DNA from: Angiostrongylus vasorum
Taxonomy: Eukaryota; Nematoda; Chromadorea; Rhabditida; Metastrongylidae
NCBI GenBank assembly: GCA_018806985.1
Contig: JADANN010000431.1
Span: 1,478,647 to 1,542,646 of the forward strand
Direction: 5' to 3'
Length of the DNA: 64,000 nucleotides
Below the pieces are notes generated by a model that was given only the letters and a program-made list of their open reading frames with translations, did no database searches and was not told the origin of the DNA. The position numbers and the translations under genes were made by a program. Shown piece after piece: positions 1 to 12,020 of the stretch (positions within the stretch are counted from its first letter, which is position 1; each line of letters starts with the position of its first letter).

Positions 1-2440
1 ACAGAAGATGATGCCTACTTAACGCATCGGTAGTCCTGTCATTCTGTGCTGGTTCCGACCACCGCTTTCTTCGCGCGAAGATTCGATTCAGCCGCAAGCT
101 GGAAAGGGACTCTCTTCATCGACCACGAGGGAAAAAGTCTAGCTGTATACGACAAGAACATTCTGAATGAAGTCCTATCCAAACGTGACTGGCAGATTAA
201 AGAAGATCCGTCCGAAGACTTTGAGCTGCTTGTCGATTGATTTAAAAGCTGTACCGAAACAAAGGACCCGCATGGTGTGGTGGTGAGCGCGCTACTCCAC
301 GGAAAGGACAATAGCGCGTTCGTTCCCCACCGTAGACACCTGCGGTCCGGGGTTTTGCAAATATCTCACCATCATTAAAGTTATATTTCGCAATACATAT
401 ACTGCCCTTAAAAAAGAATAGGCAGTAAGTAATAAGTTAAAATTGTACCGAATTCGCCTCAGTTTCCCAAACAAGAAGATAGGATATGATCTCCACTGTC
501 ACTAAGGAATTGCTCAAAAGAGAAGGAAACTGAAGCTTAATCCTACTGCAACACGCTTAACACGGCTAGTAATAAATGCTAGCTGTAGAAGAGCTTTGCA
601 GAAAGATCTACATCGGTACAGGAAAAAAGGAACTACTGGGCCCAACACAGAAAAGAAATAGTCTGAAAAAAATGTCTCCAGGACTTGTGTGATTATAATG
701 TTCCGTTGTCAGGTCTGATGAACGAAGATGGGATCGTCAAGACTTCCCGCCATGATGTGGAATTAATAGCGTAAACGTTCTACACCAACCTTTTTTCTAT
801 CCACAATCCCCGTCCCGGATCCTAGTATCCCTGCAGGAGAAAAACCACCTGGAATTCTTCCGTCGGACGTTCGAGTTGCGATAGAAAGCATGAAAATAGG
901 CATAACTCTAAGATCCGATAATACTACCGCCGACTTCCTTAGAGCTGGAAGCCACAATTTACATGTACTTCTCGCTAATCATATGACACCCTACCTTCAA
1001 AGGGAAAAAATCCCAGACCCGTGGTCCACCCAACAGAGGTGAGTGAAGGGATCTTCGTAACTATCGTCCTGCCTGCTTGTTGAGTGTACTCTACAAGCTC
1101 TTTACGAAGATTATCCTCTTGCTCATATCAAGGACATTGGAGGAGGTGCAACCAGTCGAGCAAGCAGGACTTTGGAAAGGATTTTGCTGTGTGGACCACA
1201 TCCAAACCGTATCCAGGGTCATCGAAGTTTGTTGGGAATACCTTTTGCCTCTACTCCTAACCTTTGTCGACTATGAAAAAGCATTTGACAGTGTCGAAAC
1301 GAATGCAATCCCTATCAGCGCTCGTCGACCAAGGAGTGGACCCGTCCTACATAAGAACTCTGTGCGACTGTTATCGGAACTGCACTACGAAAATACAGCT
1401 TTTCCACCGACCTCTTACCATGCCCATAGGAAAAGGGGTTCGACAGGGACGACACAATATCGCCAAAGCTGTTCAATGCCGCACTGCAATGGATAATGAA
1501 GTCACTCGATTGGGATGAGAAAGGCATACGTATTGATGGAGAATTCCTATCAAACCTTCGTTTTTGCCGACGACATTGTCATCTTCTCAAGAAGTACTAG
1601 CGAAGCAGAGATGATGATCAACGAGCTTAACGAAGCGTGGAAAAAGATCGGACTTCGCACAAATCGAAAGAAGACTCAGTTCATGAAAAACCCGTGGTGT
1701 GAAGGCAAAAAAATTGAATTGGATGGGTCTCTCATTGCAAAAACCTCTTCGTACGTATACCTTGGGCGATCAATGAACATGGAGGAATAACATGAAGGAG
1801 GAACTAGATAGAAGGAGGAGCAGCTTTTCGCCGCATTCAGACCTCTCAAAGAAGCCACCGACCAAATGAAGGACCCGAAAATCCGCGCTCATCTCTTCGA
1901 TTCTACGGTCTTCCCAGCGCTCTGTTATGTTGCAGAGACGTGGGTTGATACTTTAACGACGTCAAGAATGCTTCGCACTACGCACAGAGCACTTGAGCGA
2001 TATCTTCTGAAATATAACCGGCACTCTCAATATCTAGCCGGAATGCGAAGCTCTGACCTTCGAAATCTGTCACATCTTCGAGGTTCAGGAAAATATACAT
2101 CGACAGCGAAACATAGATGGGCCGGTCACATAATTAGAAGAACGTACAACGGATGGACGAAAAGAACAGTGGACTGGAGTGGACTCCAACAGAATGCAGA
2201 CGTCCCCCCAGGACGACCATCTACACGTTGGGACGGAGGTGTTCGTAAACAAAGTTAATCAGCTGTACCCTGCAGCTGGAGTTGTTTACAGATTACGGCA
2301 TGAGATTCGCAAGCGCTACCATATTCGAACAAGACCACCACCATGGACTACGATTGCGAGAGAAAGGAACGAATGGCATATGTGCTGGGGTCCGCACAGC
2401 TCGTGAAGACGGACCGTCAAGTATCGAGGTAAGTAAGTAT
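1..2440 (+). mobile_element. RTE-clade non-LTR retrotransposon, 5'-truncated by window edge, decayed
   Basis: This is a broken LINE that once encoded an endonuclease and reverse transcriptase. Near 52-90 the frame reads GSDHRFLRAKIRF, the end of an APE-type endonuclease (the SDH motif). A linker follows at about 460-1000. The reverse transcriptase shows FVDYEKAFDSVE around 1261-1300 and the catalytic FADD at 1562-1573. The typical RTE C-terminal region follows (HLFDSTVFPALCYVAETW, about 1890-1950; RWAGHIIRR, about 2117). The frame is interrupted by several stops and shifts, so the copy is dead. The 3' end is placed near a GTAAGTAAGTA tail at 2430-2440. The order of motifs and the closer match to the copies at 19740 and 42230 make the clade call firm; the exact ends are estimates. 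Confidence 0.9.
259..443 (+). repeat. SINE-B copy inserted in the LINE, with 9-bp target-site duplication
   Basis: This tRNA-headed SINE has an A-box-like TGGTGTGGTGGTGAGCG at about 273-289 and a B-box-like GCGTTCGTTCCCC at 316-328. Its tail resembles other copies (GTTTTGCAAATATCTC, then a run to AAGTTAA). The 9-mer TGTACCGAA occurs directly at 250-258 and again at 444-452, so the element sits between perfect direct repeats. The LINE reading frame resumes after it, so it inserted into an already resident LINE. Confidence 0.8.
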
Positions 2441-3202
2441 CTCGAAGTTATTTGAAAGGCAATTTAGAAAAGTATTATGTTGCCATACGCTAGCTATCCT
2501 ACGACTGCTACAGGATGGATTGTTAGTGGAAAAACAGAACCTTATGAACGGATTATCGACCAACTACCCACCGTTTTATATTAAAGGGAACCTCGAAGTG
2601 AGGTTGTTTCACTCGCACGGTGCTTCATTGTGTTCACCACGGTGCAGTGACAAAGACTCACATCAAAAGAAGGAACAACTGTGAACAGTCGACTCGGATT
2701 AACTCGGGTCAGAGGAAAGCGAAAACTGGGAAGCATTGACCGGATAAAGAGTGGCCCACTACCTATCTATTTGAGATCAGAACGGTTGGTCGCCACGTGG
2801 ATACTTAATGGAAGACTCAGTGAAAGATCGGCGAGTGTGTGAAGATGCTATTTTATATGTAATCCGATTGGAAATCAGGTTTCGTGATTTCTTCTGCGGA
2901 GGTCATGGAGGTGTTTAGCCGGCCAGATTGCGGTCAACTTTACCTTTCCAGTCTCTTATGGACGCGAACTCCGCCAAAGCTTCAACTATTTCAACAAACA
3001 GTGTATAACAACAACGTAGTGTATGCTAATCTAGGAAATAACAATTAAACAATTTTGAAGCAACCTCGGCTAAGCTGAATAATCTGAAGAAATTCATTGC
3101 AGTCGCCTATGTTGTCACCGGCTGTCAGTTGTTAAGTACTAGTATTTTCTCTTTTTTATATCACCTCCTTGTAGCGGTCGTCGAACTGGATATCTTTTGC
3201 AG
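2441..3202 (+). other. Intergenic, with a short mariner-like N-terminal relic near 2575-2730
   Basis: No convincing gene was found. The stretch around 2640-2720 (AACAACTGTGAACAGTCGAC and its flanks) is similar to 29075-29120 on the plus strand and to 28380-28440 on the minus strand. The latter adjoins a mariner transposase relic, so this is probably a fragment of the same element. Weak splice-like sites at about 2951 and 3092 could mark upstream exons of the fragment at 3203, but their phases do not settle it. Confidence 0.3.
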
Positions 3203-3650
3203 ACGTTTCAGGCGATTGCGGCATCACTTCTTGCTGGGATTTTGTCAAGGATTCCGGATCTCAGAAAGTACAAAATGTTCGCTTCTCTTTATCCTGCTAT
3301 CAACGAGAATGCGACCAGGTACTAGTGTTTTCATTTTTTCTTTCACATTCCCGGTTAGATCGAACTGCGATCAACTATTTTTTATCCCTTTTCTATATTA
3401 AGCGGTATTTCAGACCGACTAGGTGATTAAACTATTTGTGGAACGGAATGTTTCTGATGTTTAAAAGTCGACAATTCTATTGGTCTGTTAGTTCGTTAGG
3501 TGTGCTTTCGCTTTCAGGCTCTTCCATTCAATCGGTGGAACTAAAGCGAAAATCGTACCATTCACGCAGTGCCAGTTCACGAAGAAGGTCTTTCCTATCG
3601 ACGACATCAAAGTGTTTGCAATGACCGAGTGTGCATGTAGCGTTGTATAA
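3203..3650 (+). CDS. Possible two-exon 3' gene fragment, unrecognised protein
   Basis: Exon a (3203-3318) follows the acceptor TATCTTTTGCAG and ends CCAG|GTACTA. Exon b (3518-3650) follows GCTTTCGCTTTCAG and ends in TAA. Exon a has 38 codons plus two bases, and exon b begins with the missing base, so the phases agree. The joined frame includes AASLLAGILSRIPDLRKYKM, then KIVPFTQCQFTKKVFPIDDI, and ends TECACSVV. Composition looks protein-like: a hydrophobic start, balanced charge and three cysteines near the end. Caution: all three frames are open across exon a, and one alternative frame also continues into exon b, so the frame is an inference. No start codon or upstream exon was identified. 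The upstream region carries LINE and mariner debris, so a truncated gene relic is possible. I do not recognise a family. Confidence 0.4.
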
Positions 3651-4497
3651 ATTTCTGTTATGTCAGAAAAAGTTTACAAAGAAGAGTAAATCTTTATCAG
3701 CTGGCTTGTAAATTTCAGTGATTTGTTACCAGGGGTAAGGCATACTGTATGAGATCTAAGAAGGTTAAAACAAAGACCCCTTTTTCATGTATAAGCAAGG
3801 AGCAAATAACATGTGGGTATCTGACTTACAGGTCAAGAACTTTAGTGCTGTGGCATCATTTTACATGTATTCCTAATTTCAGAGCAGTTTCTCGCTTTAT
3901 CACGGCTATCGAGTGTAAATGGCCCTGATTTGCATGGGTTTATGTCCCAGCAGGGCTCATCACACTTCCGAGAATACTAAAGTGAGGACGAGTTGAACAT
4001 TTCCATGAACTAAGACTAATGCCACGCAATGTCGATCACGCCGGGCCATCCATGGAACCCTTGTCGTCAAAGTCGTCTTGAAAGTGTGATAGTCTTCATC
4101 TTTCCAATAAATTCACTGTCCAAACTCGACCACCGGAGAAAAGCGGTGAAGAACGACAACGATCTGTGTGTGTCAGAAAACTGAAGTTTAATTTCGGTAG
4201 GAAAACAAAAAGTTATTCATTTCTGGCAGCGACGTTTGGCTACAACGAGATCTATCGTTCAATCCTTTCACGCAAAAACTAGATTTTTTGAAAAACCATG
4301 GTAATTTCTCGATCATCAAAGTATTTCATGAGTTCAAAACTTTACAGGTTTATAGATGAGACTACGCTCTGTTTCATTAATGGTATATAGAATTTTTATA
4401 TAGGGCTCTTCCAGTTTTAAATATGTTTAGAAACATGACTGAAAAATTGAAAATGAACGTTTTTTTTTAAATTTTATTTTTTATCTTCACATCTACT
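3651..4497. other. Non-coding, nothing recognised
   Basis: AT-rich sequence with no exon pairs of matching phase and no match to the repeat families of this window. Confidence 0.5.
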
Positions 4498-4845
4498 CTG
4501 TAGATCCCAGCACTTCTAATATTCGATTCGTTTCCTCGCATCCATTGTCCACGAACACCTGTCAACTTTTACGTATAGCTTCGGTTGCTGCTTGAGGATT
4601 TTTCATTTCATCTTGTGTCATAGAATGCTGGTCGAGCAATTAGCCCTTGAGACCTGAGATAGCCGGCCTGGAGCGTTCTCAATTGGATTGCAGACAATGA
4701 TTTTTTCCCAGACAAGTCCGGTACCAATGTCCCTATCCCGGAGGGATGAGAGGCTTGGGTGGCCCGGAGCGAAATCTATCTACTACTGTGCTCGTGATGC
4801 CGGACATCACTACCACTGTGCTATCCACCTCCTGAAAATGAACAA
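4498..4845 (-). repeat. SINE-D copy, inverted
   Basis: The reverse complement aligns with the fuller copy at 29392-29775. It shares the tail region (a TTCGTGGAC-like stretch, GATGCGAGGAAACGAAT, AGTGCTGGGATC), the central CCAAGCCTCTCATCCCTCCG-like block and a GTGGTAGTGATG head. The copy is diverged and its head end near 4845 is incomplete. Confidence 0.65.
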
Positions 4846-5339
4846 TACTGGTTTTAAAATTTCCAACGCAGGACTGGCAGCTGCAGAAGCGAACGATGGA
4901 TTATTGCGGTATACTATGGTGTTCCTCTGGACAAATTCTTGTTTTTGCTTTGGAAATATGAGCTCCGAGTCGAAAGAAAATGAAAGAAATATGTGCTTTG
5001 GAGTCTAGAAAACGAAAATTTCGTAGTGGTGAGACAAAAATTCTTTTACCTTGTAGGAGAATATTTGCGTGTTTTGACAGTTTTCATTACCGCTAACAAA
5101 ATTCTTTTCTTTTGGGTAGGGATATGGTATTTAAGGTTATAACAGGCGATTATTTTCGCCTCGAATTTAATCTATACCCGGCTATCTTGAAAGCGGGATG
5201 TAGAGAAAGTTGCAACATAGACGGAATTCAGTGGTGATCTTTTAGGGATTTTCTAAGCTAAATGCGACATCAAGTATGGCTTGTATCACCTGTCGCCGGG
5301 TTCATCATCGAATGATTCAACCGGGCGCCAGTAAATCTT
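4846..5339. other. Non-coding, nothing recognised
   Basis: No exon-like or repeat-like structure could be supported. Confidence 0.45.
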
Positions 5340-5612
5340 CCATTTCTCCAAGGGAATCCTTGAGGGATGCGCCGTGCATTCGACTTCATTATCGTTGGAG
5401 GTGATTGAATGCATATCTGGCCTTTACTATGACTCGCGGTGGCCTATCGGTGTATCAAAGCCAGTGCTGCTATCCTCCCAGACAAGTCTCAGTACCAATT
5501 TGCCGAACTCGGAGGGATGGAAGGCTTGGTGGGCCATGGGAGCGGGGGATCGACCGCACGTGTGTATCGCAGTGGCGCCTCCAACCACTGCGCTACACGC
5601 GCCCTACCTGCG
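5340..5612 (-). repeat. SINE-A copy, inverted
   Basis: Read on the minus strand it begins with a tRNA-like head (GTAGCGCAGTGGTTGGAGGC) and continues through the shared core (ACCAAGCCTTCCATCCCTCC, then ACTTGTCTGGGAGGATAGCA). It ends near GGATTCCCTTGGAG. The usual GCCGAGAGCTTTATCC tail is missing. Confidence 0.85.
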
Positions 5613-6334
5613 ACCTTGGCCTTATTAGACCTAATTCAATTGGGTGGTAAACGAATAACCAAGAGGTCCCTGTATTATTTTTTTAGGCCGTGATATGAAT
5701 GTATAAGTAACACATTTAATCACATCGCAATTGTAGGATTGTTGGTCGGCGTGAGGTGCTTATTTGATATCGGACATCGTGGGCAACGGCTTTGCAATTC
5801 ATCGCTGAAAATGTGCTGATGCTCTTTGAATTCATTCAAACGCTACCAAAGATAGTGGAAATGGTGATATACTATGGTTAGAGTGGGCTGAAAATGTAAT
5901 GCTCCTGTCTTGTGTCGCCAACGGGACTGTATCCAGCTACATCCGGGAAAAATTCCTCCTTACAATTCTTAGTATTTCAGACTTCAGATTCAGAAATTGC
6001 TTCCCATTCTCTGATTATTGCATGCAAAAAATCATTTGTTTTTGGAGTCGATGATCTTATTTCTGGGTGCTCTTGATTTCCTCCGTGGTACTGGTGATTT
6101 TATGTACATGAATATGATATTTGAGCACTGTCTACCGTATACATTGATTCCAAAGGACTTTTTGCCTGAGTTTTTACTTTGTCGCAATGAACTTTTTTGG
6201 CACACCACACTTTGGTCTTCCCCAAGTAGATCTACAATGACGATATTTCACTAATGTCTTTTTAGGAACTAACAAAACAACCACCGAATAATCTCTATCA
6301 TGCTGAGATAATGCTAACCTCTATTTGTTTTTCA
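5613..6334. other. Non-coding, nothing recognised
   Basis: An acceptor-like TTAGTATTTCAG near 5980 has no partner exon, and an open stretch at 6018-6254 has no splice support or recognisable protein. Confidence 0.45.
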
Positions 6335-6640
6335 GGTCAGGTTGCTGATGACAGCATTAGGTAGGAAACTAGCTGAGAGAGACGAAGAGCAAGGGCTCCG
6401 TGGCGTTGTGTGTAATGAGCGAGCTCCCGGAAAGGGAACTCTTGTTTCGATCTGCCCCGAGGTCCAAGTCTTGCGGTCGTTGATACTGAGATATTTCCAA
6501 GAGTCCGGACCGCAAGTGTATGGGTGGCGATCGAACTCGCTATTACCCTCCGCGCTAACGCATCCACCACCACGCTGTGCTGCTCCTTCGTTTTGTCTTT
6601 CTCTTGGTCGTATTTTAACCAATAGATGATATCAGCAGTC
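6335..6640. repeat. SINE-B pair in tail-to-tail orientation
   Basis: A plus-oriented SINE-B head (about 6340-6476: GAAACTAGCTGAGAGA, then CCCGGAAAGGGAACTCTTG) meets a minus-oriented copy (about 6478-6640) that contains the complement of the same head. The two halves face each other, so the region could fold into a long hairpin. This is the opposite arrangement from the other SINE-B pairs in the window. Confidence 0.65.
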
Positions 6641-7092
6641 ACCTATCAACGGGATTGATCTTGGAGCACAAATCGGCAGTGAACCCAGTTAAGCTGAAGC
6701 TGTAGTATAAATCACAATGTGGCCACTTTTTATTTCATGTCTATTCTTCTTTTATGGCTGGGTATTATGTAAAATCTCTGAACTGCAGGTTACTGTGTTA
6801 ACGATCTAACACGTTATTACACTTTCCGGGGCTAAATCGTTCACGAACTGAATACATCGCATCGCAGTGTTGAACGACAGTGAACACTCAACTCGACTCA
6901 TTGAGAGGATGAAGAGTCCGAAACATAGGCTGCAGTATAGATTTCGAAGCAACCTCATGCGAGTTTATGATTCAGCAAAATAATGACTTTACATAGCGAA
7001 ATTAAATGAAAGTCAATTTTCAGGGGATGCTTTTCACTTATTTTTGAGCTTCATCTGAATAATTAATTAATGTGGTGTAAAGTTGACACGGT
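6641..7092. other. SINE-B flank debris, then unassigned sequence
   Basis: 6645-6790 (GGGATTGATCTTGGAGCACAAATCGGCA onward) matches the segment at 10850-10940 that follows the SINE-B copy there. Nothing further is recognised to 7092. Confidence 0.45.
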
Positions 7093-7386
7093 AAGGGTAC
7101 ATGTGGCGCAGTGGCTGGAGGCGCCACTGCGACACACACGTGGAGTGATCCCCGCGCCCATGGCTCACCAAGCCTTCCATTCCTCCGGGTTCGGCAAATT
7201 GGTACCAGACTTGTCTGGGAGGATAGCAACAATAGCAGCACTGGCTCGATACATCGGTAGGCCACTGCGAGTCATTGTGAAGACCAGATATGCATTCGAT
7301 CACCTCCAGCGATACTTAATGAAGTCGATTGCATGGCGCATCCCTCAGGGATTGATCAACGCCGAGAGCTTTATCGCTTTATCCTT
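7093..7386 (+). repeat. SINE-A copy, near full length
   Basis: It has the TGGCGCAGTGGCTGG A-box-like head, the shared core and the tail AACGCCGAGAGCTTTAT. The central block carries a small AACAATAGCAGCA expansion compared with other copies. Confidence 0.88.
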
Positions 7387-7784
7387 TAATGTTGACACGA
7401 TTATTACAACTAGTTTTTTGAACGGTAGAATAGTACCCACATTTCAAGTTTCTGTTACTAGACACTAAACGACTGGAAGAGCCTCTGTGTGTGTGTGTAG
7501 AGACGAGGAGCTAATTTCCTACCTTAAAAAGTCATTTTTATCCGGTCTTTTTTTGTTCCTATCAATGAGGGCTATAACACTCGAAGTCGATGAATCAACC
7601 TGATTTTTGAGAGCAACATTGGTCGCACGCGATATTTCTAAATCACTAAACAGAGCACAGCGAAACATACCGGGAGTTTGAGCAAGTCCTTGGTTAATGC
7701 CTGAAACAACTGAAGACGTACTTCATTTCAGCTGAAATTTACTACAGTAAACACATCTAACCTTAATGAACAAATCTTGTCTGG

Positions 7785-7945
7785 CTTTAAAAGAAACGAC
7801 ATTCAATCCAAACGCTGGCAGACGTTCGTGGATGATGGATGCAAGGAGAAAAAATTAAATGCGAAAAGTGCTCGGATCTATGCAGCTGGATTGTGAAGAC
7901 GAGCCATACGAAAAGAAGAAGACTCTTACAGAATTCCAGGCTCCG
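7785..7945 (+). repeat. SINE-D 3' fragment
   Basis: AGACGTTCGTGGATGATGGATG, then AAATGCGAAAAGTGCTCGGATC and TGAAGACGAG correspond to the tail of the SINE-D copy at 29660-29760. The head is absent. The flanks 7387-7784 and 7946-8022 hold nothing recognised. Confidence 0.5.
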
Positions 7946-8022
7946 CCGAGGATACGGATCCTGACACAGATAAGGTGTCAATGCGCATCCTGCATCCCTG
8001 TTAAAGATACTAGCTAATGTCA

Positions 8023-9027
<1,005 letters not shown>

Positions 9028-9312
9028 TGCGTGTAGCGCAGTGGCCGGACACGCCAGCAATACACATGGGATGGACCCTCGGCGCTAAAAGCTAATCAAG
9101 CCTTCCATCCCTCTGGGGTCGGTAAAGTGGTACCACACTTGTCTGAGAGGATAGCAACACTGGCTCGACACTTTGGTAGGCCATCGCGAGTTATTTTAAA
9201 AAGCCAGATATGCATTCAATCACCTCAAACGATGCTTAATGAAGTCGAATGCATGGCGCACACTACAGGGGTCCTACATTAATTAACTCCAAGAGCACTG
9301 TACTTTATCCTC
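9028..9312 (+). repeat. SINE-A copy, diverged
   Basis: The head GTAGCGCAGTGGCCGG and the core CAAGCCTTCCATCCCTCTGG are clear. The tail GGGTCCTACATTAATTAACTCCAAGAGC departs from consensus. Confidence 0.8.
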
Positions 9313-9447
9313 TTAAAAAGTCCCTTACAATTCAAGAGTCAGCAAAAAAAAGAGTTCGATCATGGAATAAAATTTCGGTTTCGTGAAAAGTCAACACAAT
9401 CAAAAATGGCGTTTCCGTTATCTTTTTTCTTCTTCAACATTACACTT

Positions 9448-10530
9448 GGTTCCCAGGATCGACTTTCTATTAACCTCGGCATAGGAATAGCTTGTGAGAA
9501 ACATGTTTCGAACAGCCACCTCTGTGTGCACAACCAGCGAACTAAAGGAAGAATCGCGCGACTTGGCTCGGCAAATAGACACCTCCAATGGCTACGAAAT
9601 AGTTACCGCACGAGATAAGTTTAGACGGAGAACGACGCGCCGAAACGAAACGCTTGGCCAAAAGAAAGTTCCGTTTATGTTGCCCTTTATCAGCGATGAA
9701 GCAAGCGTAGCTATTAAACGATGCTTAAGAAAGGGCAGGTCTAGAGAAATCAGTACCGATAGTTGAAATACCACCGAATACTCTTCGTCGTCAGCTGGTT
9801 CGTAACCGCCTGTGTTACCGTCTACGTGAGAACAACAAATTGTATAATTTGCCCTTACGGCAGGGACGGTGGTTACATGAGTTCAGGTACGATATACCTG
9901 ATCTCTCGTAAATATTGCGGAGATGAACATATTGGCCAAACTGGCACACTCTTGTATTTTTCGTATAAAAGGACACCTAGATGGCAAACCAAAAGCGAGA
10001 CGAACTACTCCACTGGGCACGCATAGGATACAAAAAGCATAGCGGAGACGATTTTGAACTAAAAAGTCAATATCCTTGCACAGGAAACTAAAACACCAGC
10101 GCGAAAAACCTCTTGAGGCTTTTTGGATAAATGCCAGAAACCCTACAATGAATAGCAGGGAGGAATGCCTACAGGTCACATGCGACCTGGCCCCGTATCT
10201 TCGGATCAATTTCTGATGTGGGGTGGTGCAGTCACCAACCATATGCAGACTATAATCAGCTGTTCTAATCCTCCGTCAGAGAAAAGCGGTTTTTCGAGAA
10301 GCTGTTGACCATGTAATTGCCATAGTTTTTCGTCCTATTGTAAATGTTATTGAAGCGTTTGGCCTAGTAAATTGTATACCAGTATACCCTTCCAGGCTCT
10401 GAAGAAGGCGATCCTGCCGAAACGTCAGCTACTGTTGTATTGTATTGTGTTTTTCTATGGAAGCAAATGTATGCTGTATAACAACTGCGCGATTGCTGAA
10501 CAACAAAACGACGCATTCATATTACAGTTG
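9448..10530 (+). mobile_element. Penelope-like element, 3' part with GIY-YIG module, decayed
   Basis: It starts with a 34-bp stretch (9449-9482) that is the inverse of the 3' end of the Penelope copy at 35511-35544. The linker (RNMFRTATSVC, 9494 onward) is shared with the copy at 34365. The GIY-YIG nuclease reads GTIYLISRKYCGDEHIGQTG around 9885-9945, so the GIY...YIG pair has become IYL...HIG. A non-coding 3' region includes CTGAAGAAGGCGATCCTGCC (about 10398). Reverse transcriptase is missing, so the copy is 5'-truncated. Stops break the frame after the nuclease core. Penelope-like elements are known to pair a reverse transcriptase with a GIY-YIG nuclease, which supports the call. Confidence 0.85.
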
Positions 10531-10629
10531 GTATTATATTAAATCAACACGCTTTGACATTAGCTGATACGATCAGTATTTACTAACATATTATTAAAGC
10601 ATTGCATTCTGCTAAGTTTTTATTTGCTC

Positions 10630-11130
10630 CCCACAATTTTTCACGGCAGGGTGTGATGTGAAATACAACCGCAATGTTGCTGAGTTATTTGCAAAACTCC
10701 GGTCCGCAGGTGTCTGCGGTGGGGAACGAACGTGCTATTACCCTTTCCGGGGCTAATGCGTTTCCACCACCACATTATGCGGATTCTTCGTTTCTCCCTA
10801 TCTCTTAGCTAGTTCTATCAATCAGTGCCATCAGCAATCACTCGTCAACGGGATCGATCTGAGGAGCCCAAATCGGCATCGAATCCAGCAAGGCTGAGGC
10901 TGTAGTTGAAGTCACAATGCTAACCTTTTATTTGCTGCGTACTATCTGTCAATATTCTGTATGGCAATGATCGATAGAACTAGCTGAGAGACAGGCGAAA
11001 CAGAAGGGCCCGCATCGCGTGGTGGTGAAAGCGTTGGCACCGGAAAGGGTAATAGCGTTCGTTCCTCACCGCAGACACCTGCGGTCAGGGAGTTTGTAAA
11101 CATCTTAGCGTCATTGTGGTTGCATTCATT
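10630..11130. repeat. SINE-B head-to-head inverted pair
   Basis: The minus copy occupies about 10640-10830 and the plus copy about 10960-11130. Each contains the CCCGGAAAGGGTAATAGC-like head and the ACCGCAGACACCTGCGG block. About 130 bp separate them, including AGGAGCCCAAATCGGCATCG. The tails point outwards, so the unit is a long inverted repeat with two tRNA-like heads at its centre. Confidence 0.75.
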
Positions 11131-11739
11131 CCTTTTTACAAAATTCAACATTTCAAAAACCTGCCCACAATATTTTATTGTCTCAACATCGCACTCACTC
11201 ATTACAGTATCTCGGTGATACATTTCAATATCATACGACCAAAGATGAGGATTTGTCGTCAGAACTGTGGATATCGGGAACACAATTGGTGCGTTGAAGT
11301 GCTTAGTGCGTTGACTTTTTTCCGACTGTCGAAATAACGGTGACAGCCCGCTTTTTGGACGGCACACTGGATGAACTGGAGAAACGACTGGCGGATGTTC
11401 CTGCAATGCAAACGTTTTTAAAGCTCACATTTAACTTGCCGTTGGATTGCTCAACTAGTAGTACATTGGTGGGAAGCACCAAGGAATATACTTAATGTAG
11501 GAAGAAAAAACCTTCGTATCACCAGACAAATTACTAGAATTGCTAACATAATTTTTATGAGTGAAACTGAAAATAAGCACTTGTCATCCATTCGAGTGCA
11601 ATCAAATTTATCATACATAAACTTAATAAGATCATCGTCCATCGGATGACCGCACAGGTTCTAAAGTGTCCCTCACACTTTGTGTAAGAATTTATGACAA
11701 TGATAAGGTGAAGTAAGTAAACAGTAATAAGGTGAAGTA
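11131..11739. other. Non-coding, nothing recognised
   Basis: Short open stretches on both strands here lack splice support or recognisable protein sequence. Confidence 0.4.
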
Positions 11740-11740
11740 A

Positions 11741-12020
11741 TGGGTGCGTGTGGCGCAGTGGTTGGAGGCGCCACTGCGACACAGACGTGGAATCGATTCC
11801 TGCGCCCATGGCTTACAAGCCTTCCATTACTCCGGCGTCGGCAAGTTGGTACCAGACTTGTCTGGGAGAATAGCAGCACTGGCTCGATACATCGGTAGGC
11901 CACCGCGAGTCGTTGTAAAGGCCAGATATGCATTCAATTACCTCCAACGATATTTAGTGAAGTCGGATGCATGGCCATCTCTCGGGGATTGGTCGTCGCC
12001 GAGAGCTTTATCCTTTTATC
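11741..12020 (+). repeat. SINE-A copy with clear tRNA promoter boxes
   Basis: A good reference copy. The A-box-like TGGCGCAGTGGTTGG is at 11751-11765 and the B-box-like GGAATCGATTCC at 11789-11800. The shared core follows, then the tail GCCGAGAGCTTTATCC. It lies just downstream of the last resolved exon of receptor copy 1. Confidence 0.9.

Noticed and set aside
11741..11815. Functional tRNA gene
   Set aside because: The A and B boxes belong to SINE-A, which is present many times with the same non-tRNA body; no cloverleaf with a proper acceptor stem was seen.
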